Source: Aquimarina sp. TRL1 (GTDB lineage Bacteria; Bacteroidota; Bacteroidia; Flavobacteriales; Flavobacteriaceae). From it: a DNA stretch of 64,000 nucleotides. The translations under genes and the position numbers were made by a program. The notes under the pieces are model-generated. The model ran no database searches. It was not told the origin of the DNA and saw nothing but the letters and a program-made list of their open reading frames with translations. Positions 36,150 to 46,125 of this stretch are shown in pieces. The stretch is taken from positions 2,284,501-2,348,500 of the forward strand of contig NZ_CP053590.1 in NCBI RefSeq assembly GCF_013365535.1, written 5' to 3'. Numbering within the stretch: the first letter of the stretch is position 1; each line of letters opens with the position of its first letter.

Positions 36150-36175
36150 GAGGGGGCGAAAAGTCCCCTCTTTTT
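36150..36175 (+). promoter_or_regulatory. Intrinsic-terminator-like hairpin in the rimP-nusA-infB leader (candidate attenuator)
   Basis: GAGGGG (36150-36155) pairs with CCCCTC (36165-36170), plus one G-U pair, then T5 (36171-36175). It sits between the promoter at 36116-36123 and the rimP ATG at 36184. It has all the parts of a terminator yet no gene precedes it on this strand. B. subtilis nusA is autoregulated by a NusA-dependent terminator in its leader, so control by attenuation is a good inference. Confidence 0.65.
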
Positions 36176-36183
36176 ATCTATCT

Positions 36184-36648
36184 ATGTCATTAAAAGAAAA
36201 AGTTGAAGGATTTTTACTCGAAGGGCTTAAAGAGAATCCTAAGTTGTTTTTGATTAACTGGACTATAAGTCCTTCAAATCATATCGAGGTTATTATAGAT
36301 GGTGATGAGGGGGTGAAAGTAGAAGATTGCATTTCGATAAGCAGATCAATAGAACATAATTTAGATAGAGAAGAAGAAGATTTTTCTTTGCAGGTTATGT
36401 CAGCAGGGGTTTCTGAAGGGTTGTCGCATATTCGACAATATAAAAAGAATATTGGAAGAAAGCTTTCCGTGAAAACCAATGAAGAGACTGTTGAAGGAGA
36501 GTTGATCTCAGTGACAGATGAATCAGTGTTACTGCGCTGGAAAGCAAGAGAGCCTAAACCTGTTGGAAAAGGAAAAGTAACCGTTACCAAAGAAGCATCT
36601 CTTTGTTTTGAAGATATACAAGAAGCAAAAGTTATGATAACATTTTAA
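36184..36648 (+). CDS. rimP: Ribosome maturation factor RimP
   Basis: 154 residues from the ATG at 36184, matching the family length. A GTG at 36148 would make the frame run through the leader hairpin and is rejected. The N-terminal domain has the DGDEGVKVEDCISISRSIE motif and the C-terminal SH3-like domain includes RKLSVKTNEETVEGELISV. RimP helps 30S assembly. It heads the rimP-nusA-infB operon, 12 bases before nusA. Confidence 0.95.
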   Translation: MSLKEKVEGFLLEGLKENPKLFLINWTISPSNHIEVIIDGDEGVKVEDCISISRSIEHNLDREEEDFSLQVMSAGVSEGLSHIRQYKKNIGRKLSVKTNEETVEGELISVTDESVLLRWKAREPKPVGKGKVTVTKEASLCFEDIQEAKVMITF

Positions 36649-36660
36649 TTATAAACTGAA

Positions 36661-37893
36661 ATGGAAAATATTGCATTAATAGAATCATTTTCAGAATTCA
36701 AAGATGATAAGTTAATAGATCGCGTGACGTTGATGGCGATTTTGGAAGATGTATTTAGAAATGCCTTGAAGAAGAAATTTGGTAGTGATGATAATTTTGA
36801 TATTATCATAAATCCTGATAAAGGGGATTTAGAGATATGGAGAAATAGGATAGTGGTAGATGATGGGGAAGTAGAAGATAGTAATCAGGAAATATCACTT
36901 TCTCAGGCAAGAAAAATTGAGCCTGATTTTGAAGTAGGAGAAGATGTGTCTGAAGAGGTGAAGTTAATTGATCTGGGAAGACGTTCTATTTTGGCATTAC
37001 GTCAGAACTTGATCTCTAAAATACATGAGCATGACAATACAAATGTATATAAGCAGTTTAAAGAACTAGAAGGAGAGATCTATACCGCAGAAGTTCATCA
37101 CATACGCCATCGGGCAATTATTTTATTGGATGATGAAGGAAATGAGGTGATTCTACCTAAAGATAGACAGATTCCGTCTGATTTTTTTAGAAAAGGAGAT
37201 AATGTAAGAGGGGTCATCGAAGCAGTAGAATTAAAAGGTAATAAGCCTTCTATAATTATGTCTAGAACTTCTCCGCTATTTTTAGAGAAGTTGTTTGAAT
37301 CAGAGATTCCTGAAGTTTTTGATGGATTGATTTCTGTAAAGAAAGTAGTGAGGATTCCAGGAGAAAAGGCAAAAGTAGCAGTGGATTCTTATGATGATAG
37401 AATTGACCCTGTAGGAGCTTGTGTGGGAATGAAAGGTTCTCGAATCCATGGAATTGTTCGTGAATTAGGAAATGAAAATATTGATGTAATTAATTACACT
37501 AATAATGTTCAGTTGTATATTACAAGAGCATTAAGCCCGGCAAAAGTTACCTCTATAAAGATTAGTGAGGATAATACAAGGGCTCAGGTTATGTTGCGTC
37601 CAGAGGAAGTTTCAAAAGCAATTGGGCGAGGAGGGCATAACATACGTCTGGCAGGTCAGTTGACAGGTTTTGAGATAGATGTCTTTAGAGAAGGAGTAGA
37701 GGAAGATGTGGAATTGACAGAGTTTAGTGATGAAATAGATTCTTGGATTATAGAAGAATTTGCGAAAATTGGATTAGACACGGCAAAGAGTATCTTAGAG
37801 CAGGATGTATCTGATTTGATTAAGCGTACAGATCTTGAAGAAGAGACAATAACAGAGGTTATTCGAATTTTAAAGTCTGAATTTGAAGATTAA
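36661..37893 (+). CDS. nusA: Transcription termination/antitermination protein NusA
   Basis: 410 residues, shorter than E. coli NusA because the C-terminal acidic repeats are absent, as is usual outside proteobacteria. It has the N-terminal RNA-polymerase-binding domain (about 1-125), an S1 domain (about 130-195), and two KH domains with GACVGMKGSRIHGIVRELGNE and KAIGRGGHNIRLAGQLTG. It binds RNA polymerase and RNA to modulate pausing and termination. Its own operon has a terminator-like leader, which suggests feedback. Confidence 0.97.
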   Translation: MENIALIESFSEFKDDKLIDRVTLMAILEDVFRNALKKKFGSDDNFDIIINPDKGDLEIWRNRIVVDDGEVEDSNQEISLSQARKIEPDFEVGEDVSEEVKLIDLGRRSILALRQNLISKIHEHDNTNVYKQFKELEGEIYTAEVHHIRHRAIILLDDEGNEVILPKDRQIPSDFFRKGDNVRGVIEAVELKGNKPSIIMSRTSPLFLEKLFESEIPEVFDGLISVKKVVRIPGEKAKVAVDSYDDRIDPVGACVGMKGSRIHGIVRELGNENIDVINYTNNVQLYITRALSPAKVTSIKISEDNTRAQVMLRPEEVSKAIGRGGHNIRLAGQLTGFEIDVFREGVEEDVELTEFSDEIDSWIIEEFAKIGLDTAKSILEQDVSDLIKRTDLEEETITEVIRILKSEFED

Positions 37894-37934
37894 TAAACAC
37901 AATTAATTTATATTTGGCAAAATAATTGGCATTT

Positions 37935-40844
37935 ATGGCTGAAGCAAAAACAATGAGATTAAATAAAGTATTACGCGAATTCAACATCTCGCTTGATCGG
38001 GCTGTGGACTTTTTGAGTTCCAAAGGTCATGAGATAGATGCGCGTCCTACTACCAAAATTTCTTCGGAGATTTACAAGTTGCTTTTTGATGAATTTCAAA
38101 CTGATAAAAGTAAAAAAGTAGCTTCTAAAGAAGTTGGAGAAGAAAAAAGAAAAGAGAAGGAAGCGCTGCGTGTGCAGATTGAAAATGAGCAGGAAGAAAA
38201 GCGGAAACGTGCAGAAGCTCGTGATGTTGTTAAAGCTAAAGCGCATTTAAGTGGTCCAAAACAAGTAGGAAAGATTGATTTGGCGAAGAAAGAAGAAGTT
38301 GCTAAGCAGCCCGAAGCAACGAATGAGAAATCTTCTGAAAAAGTAGAAAGTAAAACAGAGGAGCCTGAAGTGAAAGAAGAAAAACCTTCTTCTGAAACAG
38401 TACAGCATCAAGATAAGTCTGAACGTAAAGACAGCGCTAAGGTTTCTAAGGAAGATAAAAAAACGACTACTCCGGAAAGAGTGTCGAATCGTCCTGAAAA
38501 AAGAGGAATTAAATTGGCAAAATTAGCTCCAATCGAATTGGAAAAGAAGAAGGCGGAAAAAGCAACGGAACCACAAGCCGCTGCAAAAACTAAGCAAACG
38601 CCTCAGGAACCGGTGGTTCCTGCTGAACCTGAAAAAGTAAAGACGAAGTATCAGAAACTAGATGGTCCTAATTTTACAGGTCAGAAAATTGACTTAACCA
38701 AATTTCAGAAACCGGCAAAGAAGAAGGAAGAGAAATCTGATAATAAGTCTAATGACGCGAATAAAAAACGTCGAAGAAGAATCAGTAAAGAAGGAGCTGG
38801 ATCCGGAGGAGGAGCAAACAGATCTAATAACCAAGGAGGAAACCGAGGAGGAAATAATAACCGAGGAGGAAATAATAACCGTGGTAAAGGTGGATCCCGA
38901 GGAGGGAATCACAGAAGACCTCCTGTGGTTAAGGAAGAGCCAAGTGAAGAAGAAGTACAAAAACAAGTAAGAGAGACTCTGGAAAAACTTCAGGGGAAAT
39001 CTAATAAGTCTAAAGCGGCTAAATACCGAAGAGATAAGCGAGATCAGCACCGTCAGAAGATGGAGGATGATGTAGCACAACAAGAACAAGAGAATAAGAC
39101 GCTTAAAGTTACTGAGTTTGTAACGGTTTCTGAGGTGGCTACGATGATGGATGTGCCTACAACCAAGGTGATATCTACCTGTATGTCATTAGGAATTATG
39201 GTGACAATGAATCAGCGACTAGATGCAGAAACCTTGTCAATTGTAGCTGATGAATTTGGGTATGAAGTTGATTTTGTAACATCGGATCTTGAAGAGTCTA
39301 TCGAAGATATCGTTGATAATCCTGAAGATTTGGTGGTGAGAGCACCGATTGTAACGGTAATGGGACATGTTGATCATGGTAAGACTTCGCTCTTGGATTA
39401 CATTCGTGAGGAAAATGTAATTGCTGGAGAGAGTGGTGGAATAACCCAGCATATCGGAGCGTATGGAGTACAGTTAGAAAATGGACAGAAAATTGCCTTT
39501 TTAGATACACCAGGTCACGAAGCGTTTACAGCGATGCGTGCACGTGGAGCTCAGGTAACAGATTTGGCGATTATCGTGATTGCGGCAGATGATGATGTGA
39601 TGCCACAAACGAAAGAAGCGATAAGTCATGCTCAGGCTGCTGGAGTTCCAATAATCTTTGCGATTAATAAGGTGGATAAGCCAACAGCAAATCCTGATAA
39701 GATTAAGGAAAAACTAGCTGCTATGAATCTTTTAGTAGAAGACTGGGGAGGTAAAATTCAATCCCATGATATCTCTGCTAAAACCGGATTAGGAGTGAAA
39801 GAGTTACTGGAAAAAGTATTGCTTGAAGCTGAAATATTAGAACTTAAAGCAAATCCAAAACGTTCTGCTAGTGGAACAGTGGTAGAAGCCTTCCTTGATA
39901 AAGGAAGAGGATATGTTTCTACTATTCTGGTTCAGACAGGTACACTTAGAATCGGAGATTATGTATTGGCAGGAAAAAATAGTGGTAAGATTAAGGCTAT
40001 GCAGGATGAAAGAGGGAATAATGTCAAGGAGGCAGGACCTTCTACTCCAATCTCTATCCTGGGGCTGGATGGTGCACCACAGGCAGGTGATAAATTCAAT
40101 GTATTGGAAGATGAGAGAGAGGCAAAAGATATTGCTGCTAAGAGGGCTCAATTACATAGAGAACAATCTGTAAGAACTCAAAGACATATAACACTTGATG
40201 AAATCGGAAGAAGGATTGCGTTAGGAGACTTCAAGGAGTTGAATATAATCTTAAAAGGAGATGTGGATGGTTCTGTTGAAGCATTGACGGATTCGTTCCA
40301 GAAATTGTCTACAGAAGAGATTCATATCAATATTATTCATAAAGCTGTAGGTGCTATTACAGAAAGTGATGTGCTGCTAGCCTCGGCTTCTGATGCGATT
40401 ATTGTAGGATTTAATGTTAGACCTGCAGGAAATGCAAGAGCAGTAGCGGATAAGGAAGAAATTGATATCCGTACATATTCTATCATTTATGATGCGATCA
40501 ATGATCTTAAGGATGCAATGGAAGGAATGTTATCTCCAGTTATGAAAGAGGAGGTTACAGGTACTGCGGAAATCAGAGAAACCTTTAAAATTTCTAAAGT
40601 AGGTACTATTGCAGGGTGTATGGTTCAAAATGGAAAAATATACCGAAACTCAGGAATTCGCCTTATTAGGGAAGGAGTTGTTGTGTATACCGGAGAGCTG
40701 TCTTCTCTGAAGCGATTTAAAGACGATGTAAAAGAAGTAGGAAAAGGATACGATTGTGGTCTTCAGATCAAGAACTATAATGATATCAAGATTAATGATG
40801 TTATTGAAGCCTATACAGAAGTAGCAGTGAAGAAGAAACTTTAA
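37935..40844 (+). CDS. infB: Translation initiation factor IF-2
   Basis: 969 residues from the ATG at 37935; the TTG at 37926 is rejected because [20 protein letters not shown] is the usual flavobacterial start. The N-terminal half (about 60-390) is a charged, low-complexity linker, with a Gly-Arg-Asn-rich RGG-like stretch at about 290-330. The GTPase core has [22 protein letters not shown] and NKVD, followed by domains II-IV. IF-2 brings initiator tRNA to the 30S subunit. A strong terminator follows. Confidence 0.97.
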   Translation: MAEAKTMRLNKVLREFNISLDRAVDFLSSKGHEIDARPTTKISSEIYKLLFDEFQTDKSKKVASKEVGEEKRKEKEALRVQIENEQEEKRKRAEARDVVKAKAHLSGPKQVGKIDLAKKEEVAKQPEATNEKSSEKVESKTEEPEVKEEKPSSETVQHQDKSERKDSAKVSKEDKKTTTPERVSNRPEKRGIKLAKLAPIELEKKKAEKATEPQAAAKTKQTPQEPVVPAEPEKVKTKYQKLDGPNFTGQKIDLTKFQKPAKKKEEKSDNKSNDANKKRRRRISKEGAGSGGGANRSNNQGGNRGGNNNRGGNNNRGKGGSRGGNHRRPPVVKEEPSEEEVQKQVRETLEKLQGKSNKSKAAKYRRDKRDQHRQKMEDDVAQQEQENKTLKVTEFVTVSEVATMMDVPTTKVISTCMSLGIMVTMNQRLDAETLSIVADEFGYEVDFVTSDLEESIEDIVDNPEDLVVRAPIVTVMGHVDHGKTSLLDYIREENVIAGESGGITQHIGAYGVQLENGQKIAFLDTPGHEAFTAMRARGAQVTDLAIIVIAADDDVMPQTKEAISHAQAAGVPIIFAINKVDKPTANPDKIKEKLAAMNLLVEDWGGKIQSHDISAKTGLGVKELLEKVLLEAEILELKANPKRSASGTVVEAFLDKGRGYVSTILVQTGTLRIGDYVLAGKNSGKIKAMQDERGNNVKEAGPSTPISILGLDGAPQAGDKFNVLEDEREAKDIAAKRAQLHREQSVRTQRHITLDEIGRRIALGDFKELNIILKGDVDGSVEALTDSFQKLSTEEIHINIIHKAVGAITESDVLLASASDAIIVGFNVRPAGNARAVADKEEIDIRTYSIIYDAINDLKDAMEGMLSPVMKEEVTGTAEIRETFKISKVGTIAGCMVQNGKIYRNSGIRLIREGVVVYTGELSSLKRFKDDVKEVGKGYDCGLQIKNYNDIKINDVIEAYTEVAVKKKL
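38843..38878 (+). repeat. Two perfect 18-bp tandem repeats inside infB
   Basis: Two identical units starting CCGAGGAGGAAATAATAA (38843-38860 and 38861-38878), with a diverged partial unit before them. They encode the RGGNNN repeats of the IF-2 linker, a likely site of slippage variation. Confidence 0.85.
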
Positions 40845-40863
40845 AAATATAATAACAAGTATA

Positions 40864-40896
40864 AAAAAAGCCGATAATTTACTTATCGGCTTTTTT
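40864..40896. terminator. Bidirectional terminator between infB and the SPOR gene
   Basis: A perfect 14-bp stem (40864-40877 with 40883-40896), 5-base loop, A and T runs in the arms. Confidence 0.93.
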
Positions 40897-40915
40897 GTGT
40901 TATATGTTGGATTTA

Positions 40916-41371
40916 TTATTTCTTTTCAGGTTTAAAAATAAAGGCATTTGGAAACTTCTCGTGAATCTCTTTTAGAGCTCTGTCTGCTTCAAGACGACTT
41001 CTGTAGTTTCCGATCCATACCTTGTAGTTTGGAGTTTCCCATTGTATGGAAGGTTCCCATTTAGAGAAAGATTCGTCAGCAGCTTTTAAAATCGAATTTG
41101 CTTTGTTTAAATTCCCGTAGTATAACTGTATTTTATATCGATCACTAAACTCTCCTTCTTTTGCCATGCTGGATTTGATGTTTAGTAGTCTTTTTATTCT
41201 AGGGTCTTGATTGATTTTTACTTGTGGATTTGTTTGGTTTTCAGTGCTAATTCCCTCTTCATTGGTGGCTTCTAGTTTGTTTTCGTAATCATTTTGGGCA
41301 TGTGTGAATGTGGAATACGCTAGACAAAGACCAAAGAAAAGAATACTACTTTTTTTATTTAAAATTCTCAT
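40916..41371 (-). CDS. SPOR-domain protein, exported
   Basis: 151 residues. A signal peptide (MRILNKKSSILFFGLCLAYSTFTHAQ) is followed by a short linker and a C-terminal SPOR domain (about 78-148, YKIQLYYGNLNKANSIL ... YKVWIGNYRSRLEADRALKEI). SPOR domains bind denuded peptidoglycan glycans at division sites. The gene is divergent from the actA operon and is probably periplasmic or outer-membrane associated. Confidence 0.9.
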   Translation of the reverse strand: MRILNKKSSILFFGLCLAYSTFTHAQNDYENKLEATNEEGISTENQTNPQVKINQDPRIKRLLNIKSSMAKEGEFSDRYKIQLYYGNLNKANSILKAADESFSKWEPSIQWETPNYKVWIGNYRSRLEADRALKEIHEKFPNAFIFKPEKK

Positions 41372-41388
41372 TACAAATAGATTTGATA

Positions 41389-41396
41389 CAAAGGTA
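41389..41396 (-). promoter_or_regulatory. -7 box for the SPOR gene
   Basis: Minus strand TACCTTTG, 18 bases before the ATG at 41371. A TTG lies 13 bases further upstream, shorter than usual. Confidence 0.5.
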
Positions 41397-41494
41397 AAGT
41401 TTAATGACTCAAAATCCTTGAAAAATATTATTTAGAATAGATATAAATTAATATTTAACGGTTCGCTAACATTTCTAAAATCGACTTATTGTAG

Positions 41495-41502
41495 TACTTT
41501 TG
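41495..41502 (+). promoter_or_regulatory. -7 box of the actABCDEF-ctaCD operon
   Basis: TACTTTTG matches TAnnTTTG, about 92 bases before the actA ATG. No clean TTG at -33. Confidence 0.55.
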
Positions 41503-41525
41503 TCGTCGAATTAATCGGTTCTGTT

Positions 41526-41549
41526 TTTAATGCGATTTGTTGCATTAAA
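41526..41549 (+). promoter_or_regulatory. Leader stem-loop upstream of actA
   Basis: TTTAATGC (41526-41533) pairs perfectly with GCATTAAA (41542-41549) across an 8-base loop. It lies in the predicted leader and could be a regulator site or RNA structure. Confidence 0.4.
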
Positions 41550-41593
41550 GAAAAAACCGTGCCAACAATTTAGATGATAATTCTACTTATAAT

Positions 41594-42916
41594 ATGAGAC
41601 AGGTGAAATACCGTAATTCAGCCTCTAGAATCCTTGTCCTAGGAACAGTTTATTTATTAACTTTCTTAAATCCTGTTTTTGCACAGGATGGTGCAGCTGG
41701 TGATGCCGCTGTCACAACGCAAGAAGCATCCGGCGGTGATGTTGCGAAGGGTGAGGAATTGTTTAAATCTTTATGTGCGGCATGTCATAAGCGTTATAAA
41801 AAAATGACAGGGCCAGCGTTGTTTGGAGTGACAGATAAGCATAGTACAGAGTGGTTGTATTCTTGGATTAAGAATAGTTCCGCTTTAATTGCATCAGGAG
41901 ATGCAGCTGCTATCGCTGTGTTCGAAGAGTATAATAAAACTCCAATGAACTCATTCCCTCAATTGTCTAATAAGGATATTGATGATATTCTGGCATATGT
42001 GATGGTGCCAAAAGCAGATCCGCCAAAAACTGCAGGAGTAGCTCCGGTTGATGGAGGAGGATCCGGAAATAGTGGTGGCGTTTCTACAGATGTGTTGTTG
42101 GGAGCTTTAGTGTTAGTTTTCTTAATGCTGGTAGTGTTCCTTTACATGGTAAACAGTACCTTGAAGAAATTTGCTGTAGCAAATGGAATTGAATTGCCAA
42201 AAGAAGGAAAGACACCGATTTGGAAAGCATTTGTAAAGAATCAGTTTTTAGTAATTGTTACTACAATATTATTATTGTTGTCATCTGCTTATTTTGTATA
42301 TGGATTCCTAATGCAGGTAGGGGTAGACCAAGGTTATATGCCGGTTCAGCCAATACACTATTCGCATAAGATTCATGCTGGAGATAATAAAATTGAGTGT
42401 AAGTATTGTCACTCTTCTGCTAGAGTAAGTAAAACTTCAGGGATACCATCGTTGAATGTATGTATGAACTGTCATAAGTCAATTAGTGAAGTGGCAGAAA
42501 GTACAGCGACAGCAGAACACTCAAAAGAGTTCTACGATGGAGAAATTCAGAAATTATATAAAGCGGTTGGATGGGATGCAGAGAACCAAAAATACACTGG
42601 GGAAACTTCTCCTGTAAAATGGGTTCGTATTCATAACCTACCAGATTTTGCATACTTTAACCATTCACAGCACGTAACTGTTGCAGGGATTGAGTGTCAA
42701 AAATGTCACGGTCCTGTAGAAGAAATGGAAGTAATGTATCAGCATGCTCCTTTGACAATGGGATGGTGTATAAACTGTCATAGAGAAACAAACGTGAAGT
42801 TAGAAGGAAATGAGTACTATGCGAAGATTCACGAAGAGTTGTCTAAAAAGTATGGAGTTGAGAAGTTAACAGCTGCTCAGATGGGTGGTCTGGAATGTGG
42901 AAAATGTCATTATTAA
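41594..42916 (+). CDS. actA: Alternative complex III subunit ActA, multiheme cytochrome c
   Basis: 440 residues. A signal peptide (about 1-30) is followed by a monoheme cytochrome c domain with CAACH (61-65), a membrane helix (about 160-185), another (about 210-235), and a cytochrome c3-like domain with five heme sites: CKYCH (about 269), CMNCH, CQKCH, CINCH and CGKCH near the C-terminus. So it has six CxxCH motifs in total. In alternative complex III the pentaheme part receives electrons and passes them to a cytochrome oxidase. First gene of the respiratory operon. Confidence 0.95.
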   Translation: MRQVKYRNSASRILVLGTVYLLTFLNPVFAQDGAAGDAAVTTQEASGGDVAKGEELFKSLCAACHKRYKKMTGPALFGVTDKHSTEWLYSWIKNSSALIASGDAAAIAVFEEYNKTPMNSFPQLSNKDIDDILAYVMVPKADPPKTAGVAPVDGGGSGNSGGVSTDVLLGALVLVFLMLVVFLYMVNSTLKKFAVANGIELPKEGKTPIWKAFVKNQFLVIVTTILLLLSSAYFVYGFLMQVGVDQGYMPVQPIHYSHKIHAGDNKIECKYCHSSARVSKTSGIPSLNVCMNCHKSISEVAESTATAEHSKEFYDGEIQKLYKAVGWDAENQKYTGETSPVKWVRIHNLPDFAYFNHSQHVTVAGIECQKCHGPVEEMEVMYQHAPLTMGWCINCHRETNVKLEGNEYYAKIHEELSKKYGVEKLTAAQMGGLECGKCHY

Positions 42917-42973
42917 AAGCAGAGTGAAATCTGTTAGGTTGTAAATTAGTAAAGAAGTTAATATCAGTTATAT

Positions 42974-45900
42974 ATGTCATCAAACAAGAAATACTGGAAA
43001 AGTGTTGAGGAGCTAGACCAAAATAGCTCTATTGTTGAGACGCTAAAACAAAACGAATTCGTTCAGGAAATTCCTACGGATGAGTTTTTAGGAGATGAGC
43101 AATCTCTGGAGAATTCTTCGACTTCTCGTCGTGATTTTCTTAAGTATTTAGGTTTTAGTACCGCAGCAGCTACCTTAGCAGCTTGTGAAGGACCAGTTAA
43201 GAAATCTATTCCTTATGTAGTGCAGCCGGACAGTATTGTTCCGGGAGTAGCAAACTTTTATGCAACTACAGTAGCGAATGGTTTTGATTTTGCAAGTATT
43301 TTAATCAAAACGAGAGAAGGACGCCCTATCAGGGTAGAGAAGAATACGATGTCTAAATCAGGTTTAGGAGCAAATGCAAGAGTGCAGGCATCAGTTCTTT
43401 CTTTATACGATAGTACAAGATTGAAAGGTCCTAAAGCAGCAGGAAAAGATATTAGCTGGGATGCTTTAGATAAAGAAGTTTCTGCTAAGCTGAATAGCTT
43501 AGGAGGAAAACAAATTGTTTTGTTGACGCAAACTTTTGCGAGTCCGTCAACTACTAAGTTGATCGGAGAGTTTAAGGCAAAGTATGGAAATGTATCACAT
43601 GTAGTATATGATGCGATTTCAGAAAATGCGGCACTAGAAGCGTATAAAGCAGTGTATGGGAAACGTGCACTTGTAGATTATGATTTTGGTAAAGTTGATA
43701 CTATTGTAAGTGTTGGAGCAGATTTCCTTGGCGATTGGCAAGGGGGTGGATATGATGAAGGATATGCTGCCGGACGTATTCCAAAAAATGGTAAAATGTC
43801 TAAGCATATTCAGTTTGAGTCTAATATGTCTCTGACTGGAGCTAATGCGGATAATCGTATTCCTGTTACACCAACTCAGCAAAAACAAGTATTAGCTTCT
43901 TTATATGCATATGTAACTGGAACAAGTTCTAAAACTACATTGAGTCCTGAGCTTAATGAACAGGTAGTAAAAGCTGCTAAACATATTAAGAAAGCAGGAA
44001 GAAACGCAGTAGTAGTTTCAGGGATACAAGATGTAGATGCTCAATTATTAGTTATTGCAATTAATAAAGCTATTCATAGTAAAGCTGTAGCAGAACACAG
44101 AGCAAGAAAAATACGTCAGGGAGATAGCAAAGCGGTAGCTCAACTCGTAAAAGATATGAATGCCGGGAAAATTGGAGCTATCTTAATAGCAGGTGTAGAT
44201 CCTGTGTATTCTTTGCCAAACGCTGCAGAATTCAAGGCAGGTCTGGAAAAAGTTGATTTATCAGTGGCATTTTCAATGCACAATGATGCAACTGCAGAGA
44301 AATGTCAGTATGTAGCAACGACTCCTCATTACTTAGAATCTTGGGGAGATGTAGAGTTAAAAGAAGGAAGTTATGCGCTTACGCAACCAACTATTCGTCC
44401 GTTGTTTGATACAAGACAGTTTCAGGAAACACTTCTGAAATGGACAGGTAATGCGGAAGATTATAATAAATATATTAAAAATGCATGGACAGGAATTTTA
44501 GGAGGTACTTCATGGAATCAAGCATTGCATGATGGTATTTTAGTAAAACCTGTTTTAGCTAAAAAGGAATTAGAAGAAGCAATAGAGGCACAGGAAGGTG
44601 ATGAAGTAGAAGCGCCTGCTGTAGTAACTCCGGATTTTGGTGGAGCAGCAAAAAGACTATTAGCTTCTGAGTCGAATGGATTCGAACTTACGTTATATAC
44701 TAAGACTGGATTAGGAGACGGACAACAAGCGAGTAACCCTTGGTTACAAGAGTTACCAGATCCTATCTCCAGAGTATCATGGGATAACTACCTTACAGTT
44801 TCAAGAGTTGATGCAGAAGCATTAGGATTAGAAAACTATAATGTAGCAAACGGTGCATTAAATGGTAGTTATGCCAAAGTTACAGTAAATGGAGTATCTG
44901 TAGTAGCGCCAGTATTGATCCAACCAGGACAGGCCAAAGGATCTGTAGGTCTTGCCTTGGGGTATGGAAAAACTGCTGCCATGAAAGATACTATGAAGGT
45001 TGGAGTTAATGCTTATGCATTATATCACAATCTGGATGCAGTACAGCAAGTGTCTATAGAAAAAGTGGACGGAGATCATGAGTTTGCTTGTGTACAGCTT
45101 CATAATACATTAATGGGTCGTGGAGATATCATTAAAGAAACGACTTTAGAAGTATTTAATACAAAAGATAAAAATGTTTGGAATTCAGTTCCTGTTGTAA
45201 GTAAAGATCATATTGAGTTTGAAGTAACTTCTCCTGAAGTTGATCTTTGGGATGAGTTTGATAGATCTGTAGGACATCATTTTAATCTTTCTATTGACTT
45301 AAATGCATGTACGGGATGTGGAGCTTGTGTGATTGCGTGTCATGCAGAGAACAACGTTCCTGTAGTAGGAAAGTCAGAGGTAAGAAGATCAAGAGATATG
45401 CACTGGCTTCGAATTGACCGTTACTATTCTTCTCAGGATAGTTTTATCGGAGATAGTGAGAAGAAAAATAATATCTCAGGATTAGGAAGTTCTCTTTCTG
45501 AATTTGGAGAGATGGAAAATCCTGCAGATAACCCGCAGGTGGCATTCCAACCTGTAATGTGTCAACATTGTGATCATGCACCTTGTGAGACAGTATGTCC
45601 GGTAGCAGCTACATCACACGGTAGACAGGGACAAAATCATATGGCATATAACCGTTGTGTAGGTACAAGATATTGTGCGAACAACTGTCCATATAAAGTG
45701 CGTAGATTTAACTGGTTCTTGTATAGCAATAATGATGAGTTTGATTACAATATGAATGATGATTTAGGGCGTATGGTTCTTAATCCGGATGTTGTAGTGC
45801 GTACAAGAGGGGTGATGGAAAAATGTTCTTTCTGTATTCAGTCTACTCAGGCAATTATCTTAAAAGCAAAAAGAGAAGGAAGACCAGTGGCAGCAGGAGA

Positions 45901-46090
45901 GTTTAATGATTCTTGTGCATGTTCGGCAGCTTGTTCTTCTGGAGCGATGCGTTTTGGAGATGTGAATGAAGAAGGAAGTGTTATTGCAGATTTGGTAAAA
46001 GACGATAGAGCATACCACTTGTTAGAACACGTTGGTGTTAAACCGAATGTTGTGTATCAAACGAAAGTAAGAAACACTACAGAAGCTTAA
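42974..46090 (+). CDS. actB: Alternative complex III subunit ActB, molybdopterin-fold/iron-sulfur protein
   Basis: 1038 residues. It carries a Tat-type signal (SRRDFLKYLGFSTAAATLAAC) with a lipobox at its end. The N-terminal two thirds resemble a molybdopterin oxidoreductase, which in characterised ActB has no molybdenum cofactor. The C-terminal part (about 765-1030) is ferredoxin-like, with four cysteine clusters: CTGCGACVIAC, CQHCDHAPCETVCP, CVGTRYCANNCP and CSFC followed by CACSAAC. The protein sits on the periplasmic face of the complex and relays electrons. Confidence 0.96.
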   Translation: MSSNKKYWKSVEELDQNSSIVETLKQNEFVQEIPTDEFLGDEQSLENSSTSRRDFLKYLGFSTAAATLAACEGPVKKSIPYVVQPDSIVPGVANFYATTVANGFDFASILIKTREGRPIRVEKNTMSKSGLGANARVQASVLSLYDSTRLKGPKAAGKDISWDALDKEVSAKLNSLGGKQIVLLTQTFASPSTTKLIGEFKAKYGNVSHVVYDAISENAALEAYKAVYGKRALVDYDFGKVDTIVSVGADFLGDWQGGGYDEGYAAGRIPKNGKMSKHIQFESNMSLTGANADNRIPVTPTQQKQVLASLYAYVTGTSSKTTLSPELNEQVVKAAKHIKKAGRNAVVVSGIQDVDAQLLVIAINKAIHSKAVAEHRARKIRQGDSKAVAQLVKDMNAGKIGAILIAGVDPVYSLPNAAEFKAGLEKVDLSVAFSMHNDATAEKCQYVATTPHYLESWGDVELKEGSYALTQPTIRPLFDTRQFQETLLKWTGNAEDYNKYIKNAWTGILGGTSWNQALHDGILVKPVLAKKELEEAIEAQEGDEVEAPAVVTPDFGGAAKRLLASESNGFELTLYTKTGLGDGQQASNPWLQELPDPISRVSWDNYLTVSRVDAEALGLENYNVANGALNGSYAKVTVNGVSVVAPVLIQPGQAKGSVGLALGYGKTAAMKDTMKVGVNAYALYHNLDAVQQVSIEKVDGDHEFACVQLHNTLMGRGDIIKETTLEVFNTKDKNVWNSVPVVSKDHIEFEVTSPEVDLWDEFDRSVGHHFNLSIDLNACTGCGACVIACHAENNVPVVGKSEVRRSRDMHWLRIDRYYSSQDSFIGDSEKKNNISGLGSSLSEFGEMENPADNPQVAFQPVMCQHCDHAPCETVCPVAATSHGRQGQNHMAYNRCVGTRYCANNCPYKVRRFNWFLYSNNDEFDYNMNDDLGRMVLNPDVVVRTRGVMEKCSFCIQSTQAIILKAKREGRPVAAGEFNDSCACSAACSSGAMRFGDVNEEGSVIADLVKDDRAYHLLEHVGVKPNVVYQTKVRNTTEA

Positions 46091-46125
46091 ATAAATAAAG
46101 AATAAATTCAATTATATAAAGGATT

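Noticed and set aside
36148..36183. GTG start for rimP
   Set aside because: It would translate the leader hairpin; the ATG at 36184 gives the family length.
37926..37934. TTG start for infB
   Set aside because: The ATG at 37935 gives the usual flavobacterial IF-2 N-terminus.
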